Source of the DNA: Actinokineospora spheciospongiae
GTDB taxonomy: Bacteria; Actinomycetota; Actinomycetes; Mycobacteriales; Pseudonocardiaceae
Length of the DNA: 32,402 nt
NCBI RefSeq assembly: GCF_000564855.1
Contig: NZ_AYXG01000216.1
Coordinates: 1-32,402, forward strand
Reading direction: 5' to 3'
Made by a program: the position numbers and the translations under genes. Positions 7,629 through 17,243 of the stretch are shown in pieces. The notes under the pieces were generated by a model that was not told the origin of the DNA, ran no database searches, and was given only the letters and a program-made list of their open reading frames with translations. Position 1 is the first letter of the stretch. Each line of letters begins with the position of its first letter.

Positions 7629-8866
7629 ACCCCCGAGACCAGCGCGATGCCGACGGCGGTGCACCCGACCATCAGCGCGAGCATCGGGTACTGGCCCACC
7701 CGCTCGTACCCCGGCCGCAGGTCGCGCAGCGACCGGTCGTGCGCGGAGGTGACCGCCAGGACGTGCCCGAGCACGATCCCGCCGACCTGCACCGCCGCGA
7801 TCAGCCCCGCCGACAGCAGCGTGTAGTCCACCGAGGCGCCGGAGAGGGCCGTCCACCCGCGCTGCCCCTCGAACACCGCGAACGAGAAGTAGTGCGCCAC
7901 CGTGTACCCGACCATGATCGGCACCAGCGTGTGCGCGAACGCGTCGTAGGCCGCCACCGACCGGCGCAGGTACGGCCGGGTCAGCCGGATCGCCCCCGCG
8001 TAGGCCAGCGCCGTCGCCGCGACGGCCACCACCAGCCCGACCGTGCCCACCGCGGCGGACGTCCCGAAAAGCTCCTGAACGGATGTCCCCTGCGCAGACG
8101 TCCAAACCGGAAGCCGCGTCAACCCGTCGAAGACCGTGGAACCCAACACCAGCAACACGAACGGTGTCAATCCGCTGCGGGCCTGGAGCGTCATCAGGCC
8201 GTCGAGCGGGTTGCGCAGCACCAGCGCGCCGTCCGCGCGCCGACCCAGCGGCGACAGCGCGGCCACCAGCACCGAGTACAGCTCGAACCCGTCGCCCCGG
8301 TCGAACCACCCCGGCCCGAACACCGCGCCCGCCACCACGTGCACGACCGCGTACACCGTCACGAACACCGCCACGACCCGCACCGAGTCGGAGAACCCGG
8401 AAGCCAGTTCCAGCCACAGGAACGCGAACAGGCTCACCACGGCGGGCCAGTGCCCCACGGCGGGCAGCTCCCGGCGCGGCACCAGCCGCCCCAGCCCGGC
8501 CGCGAGCGTGCGCAGCGGGTTCGCCAGCCGCCACACCGGACCGAACAGCAGCGACACCGGCACCAGGCCGACCCAGAACCAGGCGTAGAACCACGCGGGC
8601 GCCGGGTTGTGCTCCACATCGGACGGACCGCCCCACGCCACCGCCAGGAACCCGGCCAGCAGCAGCACCCCCACGACCTTCAGCGCCACCCGGGGCACCG
8701 GCAGCCGCACCGCCCGACCGCCCTCGGCGCCGCGCAACCGGGGCCGGGTCCACAGCGCGGTCAGCGCCAGGAACGACACCAGCACCGCCGCCGCGCCCGC
8801 GTTGAGCGCCAGCCACAGCGGCACCGGCAGGTCGGACCGGCCGCCGAGGCCGTGCGCCAGGATCAC
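7625..8866 (-). CDS. Polytopic membrane protein, metal-locus type (function unknown)
   Basis: This encodes 413 residues with GTG start and about ten hydrophobic segments. It begins MILAHGLGGRSDLPVPLWLAL, a distinctive motif I associate with actinobacterial proteins often auto-annotated 'fenitrothion hydrolase' (after the membrane enzyme FedA/B); I cannot confirm that activity and would not assign it. Histidines in or near membrane segments (EHNPAPAWFYAWFWVG; YTVAHYFSFAVFEGQRGW; GIVLGHVLAVTSAHDRS) could bind a metal. Its start overlaps the lipoprotein stop by 4 nt (GTGA) and its stop overlaps the 52-residue protein's start by 4 nt, so the three are translationally coupled. Confidence 0.8.
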   Translation of the reverse strand: MILAHGLGGRSDLPVPLWLALNAGAAAVLVSFLALTALWTRPRLRGAEGGRAVRLPVPRVALKVVGVLLLAGFLAVAWGGPSDVEHNPAPAWFYAWFWVGLVPVSLLFGPVWRLANPLRTLAAGLGRLVPRRELPAVGHWPAVVSLFAFLWLELASGFSDSVRVVAVFVTVYAVVHVVAGAVFGPGWFDRGDGFELYSVLVAALSPLGRRADGALVLRNPLDGLMTLQARSGLTPFVLLVLGSTVFDGLTRLPVWTSAQGTSVQELFGTSAAVGTVGLVVAVAATALAYAGAIRLTRPYLRRSVAAYDAFAHTLVPIMVGYTVAHYFSFAVFEGQRGWTALSGASVDYTLLSAGLIAAVQVGGIVLGHVLAVTSAHDRSLRDLRPGYERVGQYPMLALMVGCTAVGIALVSGV

Positions 8867-9204
8867 CCGGAGACGCGCAGCGAGGTCACCGCCGCGCCGC
8901 TGTGGTGCAGTTCCACCTCGAACACGCCGGTGGCGCCGGCGGTGAAGGAGACCGAGCCGGGCTGCCCGGCGACGAGGTCGGTGGCCTTGTCGTAGCCGTG
9001 CACGTGCAGTTCGTCGTCCACGTCCGAGGTGACCTCGATGCGGACGGTGTCACCGGGGCGCGCGTCGACCCGCTCCGGTCCGGCGACCCGTTCGCCCGCG
9101 CGGACGGTGAACCGGGCGACCTGCTCGGTCGGGGTGGTCGAGGGCACCGTGGAACAGCTCGCCAGCAGGGCGAGCACGGCTGCCGCCACCAGGGGGTTGC
9201 GCAT
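8863..9204 (-). CDS. Cupredoxin-like lipoprotein
   Basis: This encodes 113 residues. The signal peptide ends in the lipobox LLASC, with lipidated Cys17. The mature part is a single beta-sandwich resembling the cupredoxin_1/EfeO N-terminal fold: VRAGERV...ARPGDTVRIEVTSDVDDELHVHGYDK...GQPGSVSFTAGATGVFEVELHHSGAAVTSLRV. The His residues in ELHVHGY and VELHHSG are candidate copper ligands; the Cys of type-1 blue copper sites is absent. It is probably tethered outside the membrane and hands metal to, or senses metal for, the membrane protein encoded next. It is first gene of the minus-strand operon, starting from the palindromic gap at 9205-9340. Confidence 0.82.
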   Translation of the reverse strand: MRNPLVAAAVLALLASCSTVPSTTPTEQVARFTVRAGERVAGPERVDARPGDTVRIEVTSDVDDELHVHGYDKATDLVAGQPGSVSFTAGATGVFEVELHHSGAAVTSLRVSG

Positions 9205-9272
9205 CCTCGCGCGTCCTTTCCGCCGGAATCCGGGTCTTGCCGCCCGATCGGGACGGCCCTAAGGTGTGATCG

Positions 9273-9289
9273 AAAGTAACAGTTACTTT
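9273..9289. promoter_or_regulatory. 17-bp palindrome between divergent membrane operons
   Basis: AAAGTAACAGTTACTTT has 8-bp perfect arms around one base, of the kind bound by TetR-type dimers. A second inverted repeat, CAGTTA / TAACTG (9280-9298), overlaps it. TACTTT, a TAnnnT-type -10 match, reads out on both strands, so one bound dimer could control both operons. No regulator gene lies alongside. Confidence 0.55.
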
Positions 9290-9340
9290 GATTAACTGCT
9301 ACTCCCGGTCCACACCCCCTTCGGCGAGGAAGGCGACACC

Positions 9341-11170
9341 GTGTTGTTGGCGCAGGAGGGAAGCCCGCCCGCGGGCGGGGCCGAGTTCGGCCAGATCGTG
9401 CTCGCGGCACTCATGTTCGCGGTGGTCTTCCTGCCGCTGGCGGTGTTCGTCATCCGCGAGCGGGCGGGCAAGCGCACGGTGATCGGCCGGGTCGCGGACT
9501 GGATGGGCCGGGTCGGCGGGATGCCGCGGTGGGCGGCGATGCCGATGCTGGTGGCCGGGCTCTCCGGCCTCGCCGCGCTCATCGGCGTCTACTGGGACGT
9601 CCCGATCCACATGGAGCTGGGCCGCGACGAGGGGCCGCTGGCCAACCCCTCGCACTACCCCATCTACTTCGGGCTGATGGGCATCTTCGCCAGCGGCGTG
9701 CTCAGCGCCGCGCTCGCCAAGGGCGACCTGCCCGCCCGCACCTTCAAGATCGGCCCGCACTGGCGCGCCCCGATGGGCAGCATCCAGATGATGGGCACCG
9801 GCCTGGTCGGCGTCGCGGGCTTCCCGCTCGACGACGTGTGGCACCGGCTGTTCGGGCAGGACGTCACCGAGTGGGGGCCGACCCACGTGCTCATGATCGG
9901 CGGCGGCATCGGCGTGGTGATCGGCATCCAGCTCCTGCTCGCCGAAGCCCGCCAGGTCGGCGCGACCGGGCTCGCGGTGCGCGTCCAGGGCCCGGTGCTC
10001 GCGGGCGCTTGGACCATGGGCGCCTCGGCGTTCCTGATGGAGTTCGACCTCGGCGTGCCGCAGTTCCCGATGCTCGCCCAGGTGGTCCTGGTCGGCCTGA
10101 TCGGCTCGTGGACGCTGGTGTTCGCCCGCCTGTCCTGGGGACCGGGCGGCACGCTGTTCGTGCTCGCGGTGTTCCTGCTGACCCGGGCGCTGTTCGCAGT
10201 CCTGCCCGCGGTCGACGGCCTGCACGTGGCCTCGCTGCTGCCCTACGTCGCCGAGGCCGTGGTCATCGAGGTGGTGGCGCTGCTGGTCGGGGCCGGGCAC
10301 GGGTGGCGGTTCCCGGTCGTGGCGGGCCTGGCCTCGGGCACCGTCGGCCTGCTGGGGGAGTACCAGTTCAGCCAGTGGCTCATGCCGAACCCGTGGCCCG
10401 CCGCGCACCTGCCGCTGTTCCTGGTGTTCGGCGCGCTGGCGAGCGTGGGCGGCGCCCTGGTCGGCGCCTGGCAGCACCGGCGGGTCTCCGACGTCGCGGC
10501 GCTGCGCGAGCGGCCCACCCCGGCCGAGCCGTTCCGCACCCGCCACCTCGGCGGGCTGGTCGGCGCGCTGCTGGTCACCGGTCTGATGGCGGCCGTCGTC
10601 GTCCCCGCCGACCCGCCGCCGGGCCTGTCCGCGGACATCGCGCTCAGCGAGTCCCCACAGGGGCAGGAGATCTCCAACCCGCACGGCGGCGGCGTCCCGC
10701 GCTGGGTCAACGCCACGGTGACCATCTCCGACCCGGAACTGGCGGGCGACGCGGTTTGGCTCAACGGCTTCGCCTGGCAGGGCGGCGACTTCTACACCGC
10801 GCCGCTGGTCGAGGTCGCCGACGGCGTCTACCGCACCGCCGAGCCGCTGCCCGCCTTCGGCCAGTGGAAGTCCGGCATCCGCCTGCACGCCGCCAACCGG
10901 GTCATGACCCTGGCCCCGATCTACGCCCCGGCCGACCCGGCGGCGAACGCGCCGGAGATCTCGGCGGTCTCCGGGCCGCGCGACTTCATCTCCGAGATCT
11001 CGTTCCTGCAGCGCGAGCGCAAGACCGACACCCCGCTGGTGCTCTGGACGATCGGCTACCTGCTGGTCGGCGCGATCTTCGCGGGCATGTGGGCGTTCTT
11101 CGCCTGGCTCTACGCCGCGGCCGCCGCGGGCGCCCCGACCGCGCGCCGCGAGGTCTCCGCACTGCCCTGA
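9341..11170 (+). CDS. Large polytopic membrane protein with extracytoplasmic C-terminal domain
   Basis: This encodes 609 residues with GTG start and GAGGAAGG upstream. About nine or ten membrane helices fill residues 15-420. A predicted extracytoplasmic beta-rich domain (about 425-560, with WLNGFAWQGGDFYTAPLVEV and FGQWKSGIRLH) follows, and a last helix lies at about 566-592. Paired histidines near the membrane are notable: His90 and His105 in VPIHMELGRDEGPLANPSHYP, His168 in DDVWHRLFG and His182 in WGPTHVLMIGGG. Such a set could hold a metal cofactor. No Pfam family is recognised with confidence. It is divergent from the cupredoxin-lipoprotein operon and shares its regulatory gap, suggesting a common membrane metal enzyme or transporter. 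Confidence 0.82.
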   Translation: MLLAQEGSPPAGGAEFGQIVLAALMFAVVFLPLAVFVIRERAGKRTVIGRVADWMGRVGGMPRWAAMPMLVAGLSGLAALIGVYWDVPIHMELGRDEGPLANPSHYPIYFGLMGIFASGVLSAALAKGDLPARTFKIGPHWRAPMGSIQMMGTGLVGVAGFPLDDVWHRLFGQDVTEWGPTHVLMIGGGIGVVIGIQLLLAEARQVGATGLAVRVQGPVLAGAWTMGASAFLMEFDLGVPQFPMLAQVVLVGLIGSWTLVFARLSWGPGGTLFVLAVFLLTRALFAVLPAVDGLHVASLLPYVAEAVVIEVVALLVGAGHGWRFPVVAGLASGTVGLLGEYQFSQWLMPNPWPAAHLPLFLVFGALASVGGALVGAWQHRRVSDVAALRERPTPAEPFRTRHLGGLVGALLVTGLMAAVVVPADPPPGLSADIALSESPQGQEISNPHGGGVPRWVNATVTISDPELAGDAVWLNGFAWQGGDFYTAPLVEVADGVYRTAEPLPAFGQWKSGIRLHAANRVMTLAPIYAPADPAANAPEISAVSGPRDFISEISFLQRERKTDTPLVLWTIGYLLVGAIFAGMWAFFAWLYAAAAAGAPTARREVSALP

Positions 11171-11464
11171 CCGAACCCCGCCGCGCCGACCCGCCGCCCC
11201 TGTCCCGCTCGCCGTCCCGCTCGCCCGGCGACCACCCGATCCGCCACCGATTCGAGGTCGAGGCCGACTCGCCCAATCGAACGACGCCCGAGGCTGTTCA
11301 GATTCCCGTTGAACACGGGTAACGTCCCAGCCAGGCCCCGGCCGTTCGCGGTCGGGGCCGCGTCGGTTCCGAGCTGTGCGAGGTCCCGGGAGGACATCGT
11401 GTTTCATCCCGTTCTCGGCTGGGCATATGGGTACCGAACGGCCTGGCGCGAAGGTGGTGTGGTG

Positions 11465-11782
11465 ATGGACCCCAGCCGACTGACATGGCACGAGCAGCGC
11501 GTGCTCTCCGAGATCGAACGGCGCCTCGACCAGGAAGACCCGGACATGGTCTCGGCGTTCCGCGCCGAACCCGCGGCCGGGGCCGTGCCGGGACCGGGCA
11601 GGCTCTCCCTCGCCGGGGTCGCCGTGCTCGTCGCCGTGGTCGGCCTGCTCGTCTCCGCGCCGCTGGTCGTGTTCTGCGGCATGATCGCCGCCGCGGCCGT
11701 CCTGCTGGTCGACGCGCCGGAACCCAGCCCGGGGCCCGAAGCGCGCGAAGGTGGACTCCCGGGGGCGTTGCCCCCGGTGTAG
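11465..11782 (+). CDS. DUF3040 domain-containing membrane protein
   Basis: This encodes 105 residues. The N-terminus, LTWHEQRVLSEIERRLDQEDPDMVSAFR, is the DUF3040 signature (an 'HEQR-L-IE-L--EDP' pattern). A hydrophobic hairpin of two helices follows at about residues 45-85, then a Pro/Gly-rich tail. The role of this common actinobacterial family is unknown. The ATG start matches the family boundary, but a GTG at 11399 in frame has a stronger ribosome-binding site (GGGAGGA) and would add 22 residues. The last codons form the first of two stacked hairpins. The 294-bp gap before it (11171-11464) holds a 12-bp tandem duplication, GTCCCGCTCGCC (11202-11225), and nothing else clear. Confidence 0.8.
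   Translation: MDPSRLTWHEQRVLSEIERRLDQEDPDMVSAFRAEPAAGAVPGPGRLSLAGVAVLVAVVGLLVSAPLVVFCGMIAAAAVLLVDAPEPSPGPEAREGGLPGALPPV
11759..11777 (+). terminator. Hairpin overlapping the DUF3040 3' end
   Basis: CCGGGGGC-GTT-GCCCCCGG is an 8-bp stem with a 3-nt loop, lying just before the stop codon. It may act with the next hairpin as a bidirectional terminator between convergent genes. Confidence 0.45.
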
Positions 11783-11792
11783 GGCGCACGGC

Positions 11793-11817
11793 CCCCGGCG
11801 CCGGGGAAGCGCCGGGG
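11793..11817. terminator. Bidirectional hairpin between DUF3040 and protease genes
   Basis: CCCCGGCGC and GCGCCGGGG form a 9-bp perfect stem with a 7-nt loop, placed between two convergent stops (11782 and 11859). There is no U-tract. Confidence 0.6.
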
Positions 11818-11858
11818 ACCGTGTTCTGCTGTCCTTACTGCTGCCTACCCGCCCGAGG

Positions 11859-13037
<1,179 letters not shown>

Positions 13038-13493
13038 ACGTGTCTTCCGTTCTTCGCAGGGAATGGCGGCGGGCAGGGACTCGCCACCGCGAACGACATT
13101 AAGCGCGCACCCCCGGCCGTGGCATCGGCCAGAAGTGGGACGGCCGCCCACCTGCGAGAACACGCTGCGAATATGGCAATGACTGGGAATGGGAAATACT
13201 GGCAACTGTGGTGCGCGGAAACCGGACGTAGCAGCCGTTCAATATTCGGAAACCATTTCATCACCTTTGGTGAAAACGTCGCCCACCCGGGGCAATTGCT
13301 TTGCCGCGGTGTTTCCGGCTCGTGGCCCGCGAGCGGCGGTCCACCCGGGTTGGGCGGGGTTCGCGCCACCCGGCACACTTGTCCCGATTGGTCCGATCGG
13401 GTGGTCGCCGGGAATCGCCGCTCACCCGTCGGTGCCTGCGCCCATGCTCGGTGCGGACCGGCTTCGGGCACGTTCCCCGGGAGGACTGGACAG
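13038..13493. other. 456-bp intergenic region between divergent genes
   Basis: No gene is supported here. The middle (about 13165-13275) is richer in A/T than its surroundings and probably carries the protease promoter. It contains a direct repeat CGGAAACC at 13216-13223 and 13247-13254, 31 bp apart (about three helical turns), and a small inverted repeat TCACC-TTT-GGTGA at 13261-13273. Open frames that cross it lack ribosome-binding sites and family resemblance. Confidence 0.5.
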
Positions 13494-14024
13494 ATGACCA
13501 CGCCGTACGGCCAGGACCCGCACAGCGGCGGCCACCACCCCAACCCCGGCGGCGTCCCGACCTGGGGCCCGGGCACCGGCGGCCAGCCCGTGCAGCAGCC
13601 CGGCGCGTACCCGATGACCGGTGGTCAGCCCGCGCTGAACCCGCCCCCGCCGCCGGGGGCCAAGCGCGGCCGGGGTGCGCTCATCGGCCTGGGCGCGGCG
13701 ACCGCGGTGGCGCTGGCCGCGGCGGCCGTGTTCGTGTTCCTGTGGCTGGGCGCCAAGGGCGACCGCGACGACCTCGACACCAAGTACCAGCAGCAGACCT
13801 CGGCGCTGACCTCCGCGCAGGACGGCAGGAAGAAGGCCGAGGCCGACCTGGCCTCGGCCAAGGAGGACGCCGACAAGGCACGCAGCGCGCAGCGCAAGGC
13901 CGAGGGCGACGCCGCGGCCGCCGAGAAGTGCCGCACCGCCGCCCGCGCCTTCGTCGCCGCCGCCCAGGGCACCGACGAGGCCAAGGTCAACCAGACCGCC
14001 GACGACATGGTCGCCGCCTGCTGA
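13494..14024 (+). CDS. Proline-rich single-pass membrane protein with coiled coil
   Basis: This encodes 176 residues. A cytoplasmic Pro/Gly/Gln-rich N-terminus (about 1-60) is followed by one transmembrane helix (about 67-86, ALIGLGAATAVALAAAAVFVFLWLG). Then comes an alanine/lysine/aspartate-rich coiled coil (about 88-145, DLDTKYQQQTSALTSAQDGR onward). It ends in a short helix with two cysteines (EKCRTAA and the terminal Cys). GGGAGGA precedes the ATG. This layout is common among Pseudonocardiales hypothetical proteins; no specific function is known to me. A strong hairpin follows, so it is monocistronic. Confidence 0.8.
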   Translation: MTTPYGQDPHSGGHHPNPGGVPTWGPGTGGQPVQQPGAYPMTGGQPALNPPPPPGAKRGRGALIGLGAATAVALAAAAVFVFLWLGAKGDRDDLDTKYQQQTSALTSAQDGRKKAEADLASAKEDADKARSAQRKAEGDAAAAEKCRTAARAFVAAAQGTDEAKVNQTADDMVAAC

Positions 14025-14039
14025 CCCCCACCGCTGCGA

Positions 14040-14076
14040 CGTCGGCCCCGCCCGGTTCCCCCGGCCGGGGCCGACG
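14040..14076 (+). terminator. Strong hairpin terminator after the coiled-coil gene
   Basis: The arms at 14040-14055 and 14061-14076 pair over 16 positions with one C/C mismatch around the loop TTCCC. It lies 15 bp after the stop codon. Confidence 0.75.
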
Positions 14077-14172
14077 CCGTTCCCGGGTCCTCCGCGCAGA
14101 CCTGTCCGGGTGATCGTCATGCGCGCCGCGGCGGTCCAGGATGGCCGGGACGCCATCCGAAGGAGTGCCGCG

Positions 14173-14790
<618 letters not shown>

Positions 14791-15810
14791 CCGCCGTGAC
14801 CCCGGTCGGGCGCGCCGGTCAGATCGGCCAGCAGGGCCGCCTTGACCGCCGCGCGGCTCGCCGCGACCAGGGTGAAACCCGCCTCGCGCACCAGCCGCTG
14901 GCCGTGGCCGCCCGCGGTGACCCCGCGACCGCCCTCGGCCACGACCACCGCGCCCGCCGCCCGGTAGGCCAGGGCGGAACCCGCGGCCCGGGCGGCGAGC
15001 AGCGCGTCGACGTCACCGAGCCCCGCGTCCAGGTCGGTCCGCACGGTGTCGACGCGGTCGCGGATCGCCGCCGCGGCGGTGGGCTGGTCGAGGTCGTCGA
15101 GCAGGGTGGCGCAGCGGCGCGCGATCCCGAGCGCGAGGCAGCCGTTGAGGCGGGAGCCGAATGCCTGCGTGGCGCGGAAGTCCTGGAGGCCGACCGTCGA
15201 GAGCACGCGGTCGGCCGGGACCCGCAGGCCGTCGAAGACCAACCGGGCGGTGTTCGTCGCCTGGGCGGCGACCAGGTCGAACGGCCGCGCGGTCAAGCCC
15301 GGCGCGGCCTTCGCGTCGACCAGGGCGTTGACGACCGAGTCCCCGTGCACACCGGAGACCTGCAGGACGTCGACGGTGCCCCAGCCGCTGACGAACGGCC
15401 CGTCGCCGGTGAACGCCCACCCGCCGTCCACGGGTTCGGCGCGCAGCCGGGGCGGGTCGGCGAGCGCGCCCGCGAACGCCACCCCGCCCCTGACCCGGCC
15501 CGCCACGGCCGCGTCGAGGAACCGCTCCCGCAGCCCGGTGTTGTCCGATCGCGAAAGGCCCATGACCACGCCGTGGTGCTGCACCCAGGTGAACGTCGTC
15601 GCCAGGCACCCGCCCGCGAGCACCTCCAGCGCCTCACCCATCGCGCCCAGGTCGACGTCCTGCCGGGCGGCCACGCCGTAGAAGCCCTCGGCCGCCAGGA
15701 CCCGCCAGTGGCTCTCCGGGACGACCCCGGTCCGGTCCACCCGGTCGGCGTCCGGGAACAGCACGGTCTCGGCGATCCACCGGGCGCGCTCCACGAGGTC
15801 AGCCATGAAC

Positions 15811-15829
15811 TTAGGCTAGCCTGACTCGC
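15811..15829. promoter_or_regulatory. Iron box (DtxR/IdeR/DmdR1-type operator)
   Basis: TTAGGCTAGCCTGACTCGC resembles the actinobacterial consensus TTAGGTTAGCCTAACCTAA (recalled). It matches well over its first 15 bases and contains the perfect palindrome AGGCTAGCCT. It lies 5 bp before the acyl-CoA dehydrogenase start. Iron-loaded DtxR-family repressor would cover the promoter. The right half-site is weaker. Confidence 0.65.
15813..15818 (-). promoter_or_regulatory. -10 box for leaderless acyl-CoA dehydrogenase transcript
   Basis: TAGCCT on the minus strand ends exactly 6 nt before the ATG, so the transcript would start at the start codon. It lies inside the iron box. No Shine-Dalgarno is visible in the 6 nt between. 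Confidence 0.5.
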
Positions 15830-15872
15830 TGACGGGTGGGCGCGGTTCCGGCACACCGCCGCCGTCGCCCGC

Positions 15873-16610
15873 TCAGGCGGCGCGGTGCTTGCCCGCCGGG
15901 CGCAGGTGGCGGCCGGTGCGCGGGGTGCCGGGTTCGGCGCGGTCGGGCTCGCCGGGGTCGTCGAGGAGGCGGACGGTGTCCTCGCGGTCGTCGGTGGCCA
16001 GGTCGCCGGGGACCGGGTCGCGCTCGACGCGGCGGATGGCGATCAGCAGGATCAGCCCGGCGACGATCAGCCCGTGGCCGAGCACCCGGGGGACCGGGGC
16101 GGAGCCGGTGATCAGGTCGTGCGCGGAGTAGCCGAGCAGCACCAGCACGAACCCCGACAGCACCGGCACCATCCCGATGGCGTTGCGCGGCCGCCAGGCG
16201 ACCCAGTAGAAGCCGATGCCCAGGGCCAGGTTCCACGCCGTGCTCTCGTTGAACAGGTGCAGCGCCAGCGAGGAGTCGGGGTGCCCGCCGTGCGCGGCGG
16301 CGTCGGTGCCGAAGATCTGCGCCAGCCCCAACCCGAGCTGCGCCACGGCGACGAGCCCCAGCAGGAACCGCGGCACCAGCCCCGGCGTGCGGGCCGGGGT
16401 CGGCGCGTTCTCCAGGATCAGGTCGGTCAGGTCCGGGACCCGCGCGGCGGGCCGCACCCGCAGCAGCCGGGCACCCGCGCCCGCCCGGGCCCACCAGTGC
16501 AGGCAGGCGGTGCAGCCGTCGAGGTGCTCGTCGGTCCGCTCGGCGGCGACCGGTTCGGCCTCGCCGTCGAGCCGGGCCGAGAGCGCTTCACGGCACGTCA
16601 CACAGTCCAT
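15873..16610 (-). CDS. Membrane zf-HC2 (anti-sigma-like) protein, probable SigC partner
   Basis: This encodes 245 residues. The N-terminal zinc-binding anti-sigma motif has Cys3, Cys6, His29, Cys33 and Cys36 (HLDGCTAC). It is followed by about four to five membrane helices from residue 82 to about 200 (LLGLVAVAQLGLGLAQIFG; WNLALGIGFYWVAW; VLSGFVLVLLGYSAHDLI; GLIVAGLILLIAI) and an acidic/arginine-rich tail. A His-containing loop (AAAHGGHPDSSLALHLF) is exposed between helices and could sense metal. The layout recalls M. tuberculosis Rv0093c (from memory, not checked). It is divergent from the SigC-type sigma gene with 64 bp between starts, so it is the natural anti-sigma candidate. Confidence 0.82.
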   Translation of the reverse strand: MDCVTCREALSARLDGEAEPVAAERTDEHLDGCTACLHWWARAGAGARLLRVRPAARVPDLTDLILENAPTPARTPGLVPRFLLGLVAVAQLGLGLAQIFGTDAAAHGGHPDSSLALHLFNESTAWNLALGIGFYWVAWRPRNAIGMVPVLSGFVLVLLGYSAHDLITGSAPVPRVLGHGLIVAGLILLIAIRRVERDPVPGDLATDDREDTVRLLDDPGEPDRAEPGTPRTGRHLRPAGKHRAA

Positions 16611-16674
16611 ACCCGTATTGTCGCCCAACCGGCGGACAAAGTTCCCCTTGCGGCGTCGGTTACCCTCGGGGACT

Positions 16675-17241
16675 GTGCGAGCCGAGGACGACGACATCAC
16701 CGCGTGGGCGCTGGCCGCGGGCCGGGGTGACCGCCGGGCGCTGGAGCGGTTCGTCCGCGCCACCCAGCGCGATGTGTGGCAGTTCACCGCCCACCTCGCC
16801 ACCGTCGACCTCGCCGACGACCTGACGCAGGAGACCTACCTGCGCGCCCTGCCCAGCCTCCCGCGCTTCGCGGCCCGCTCCACCGCCCGCACCTGGCTGC
16901 TGTCCATCGCCCGCCGGGTCGTGGTCGACAGCGTCCGCACGGCCATGTCCCGCCCCCGCCGCGCCGCCGCCGAGGACTGGGTGGCCGCGGTGGAACAGCG
17001 CCAGGCCCGCAACCACGAGAACTCCTCCGGCTTCGAGGACATGGTCGAGGTCCAGGTCCTCCTCGACGCCCTCACCCCCGAACGCCGCGAAGCCCTGGTC
17101 CTCACCCAGGTCCTCGGCTTCTCCTACGCCGAGGCCGCCGACGTCTGCGGCTGCCCCATCGGCACCGTCCGCTCCCGAGTCGCCCGCGCCCGCGACGACC
17201 TCATGCAGGGCGAGCACTCCCGCCACACCGGCTCGGCCTGA
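16675..17241 (+). CDS. sigC: ECF RNA polymerase sigma factor, SigC type
   Basis: This encodes 188 residues. The sigma2 region (about 12-85) includes ALERFVRATQRDVWQFTAHL and DLADDLTQETYLRAL. The sigma4 region (about 125-180) includes ALTPERREALVLTQVLGF, then SYAEAADVCGCPIGTVRSRV. Both match my memory of mycobacterial SigC closely, including ARTWLLSIARRVV and the CGCP-GT-RSRVARARD element. In mycobacteria SigC has been linked to copper-acquisition genes; that role is carried over here only as a hypothesis. The GTG start follows TACCCT by 8 nt, so its leader may be two bases long. Its stop lies 2 bp from the convergent gene's stop. Confidence 0.9.
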   Translation: MRAEDDDITAWALAAGRGDRRALERFVRATQRDVWQFTAHLATVDLADDLTQETYLRALPSLPRFAARSTARTWLLSIARRVVVDSVRTAMSRPRRAAAEDWVAAVEQRQARNHENSSGFEDMVEVQVLLDALTPERREALVLTQVLGFSYAEAADVCGCPIGTVRSRVARARDDLMQGEHSRHTGSA

Positions 17242-17243
17242 CC

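Noticed and set aside
13189-13497. 102-codon open frame upstream of the coiled-coil gene
   Set aside because: No ribosome-binding site or recognisable fold; it overlaps the putative promoter region and the start of the real gene.
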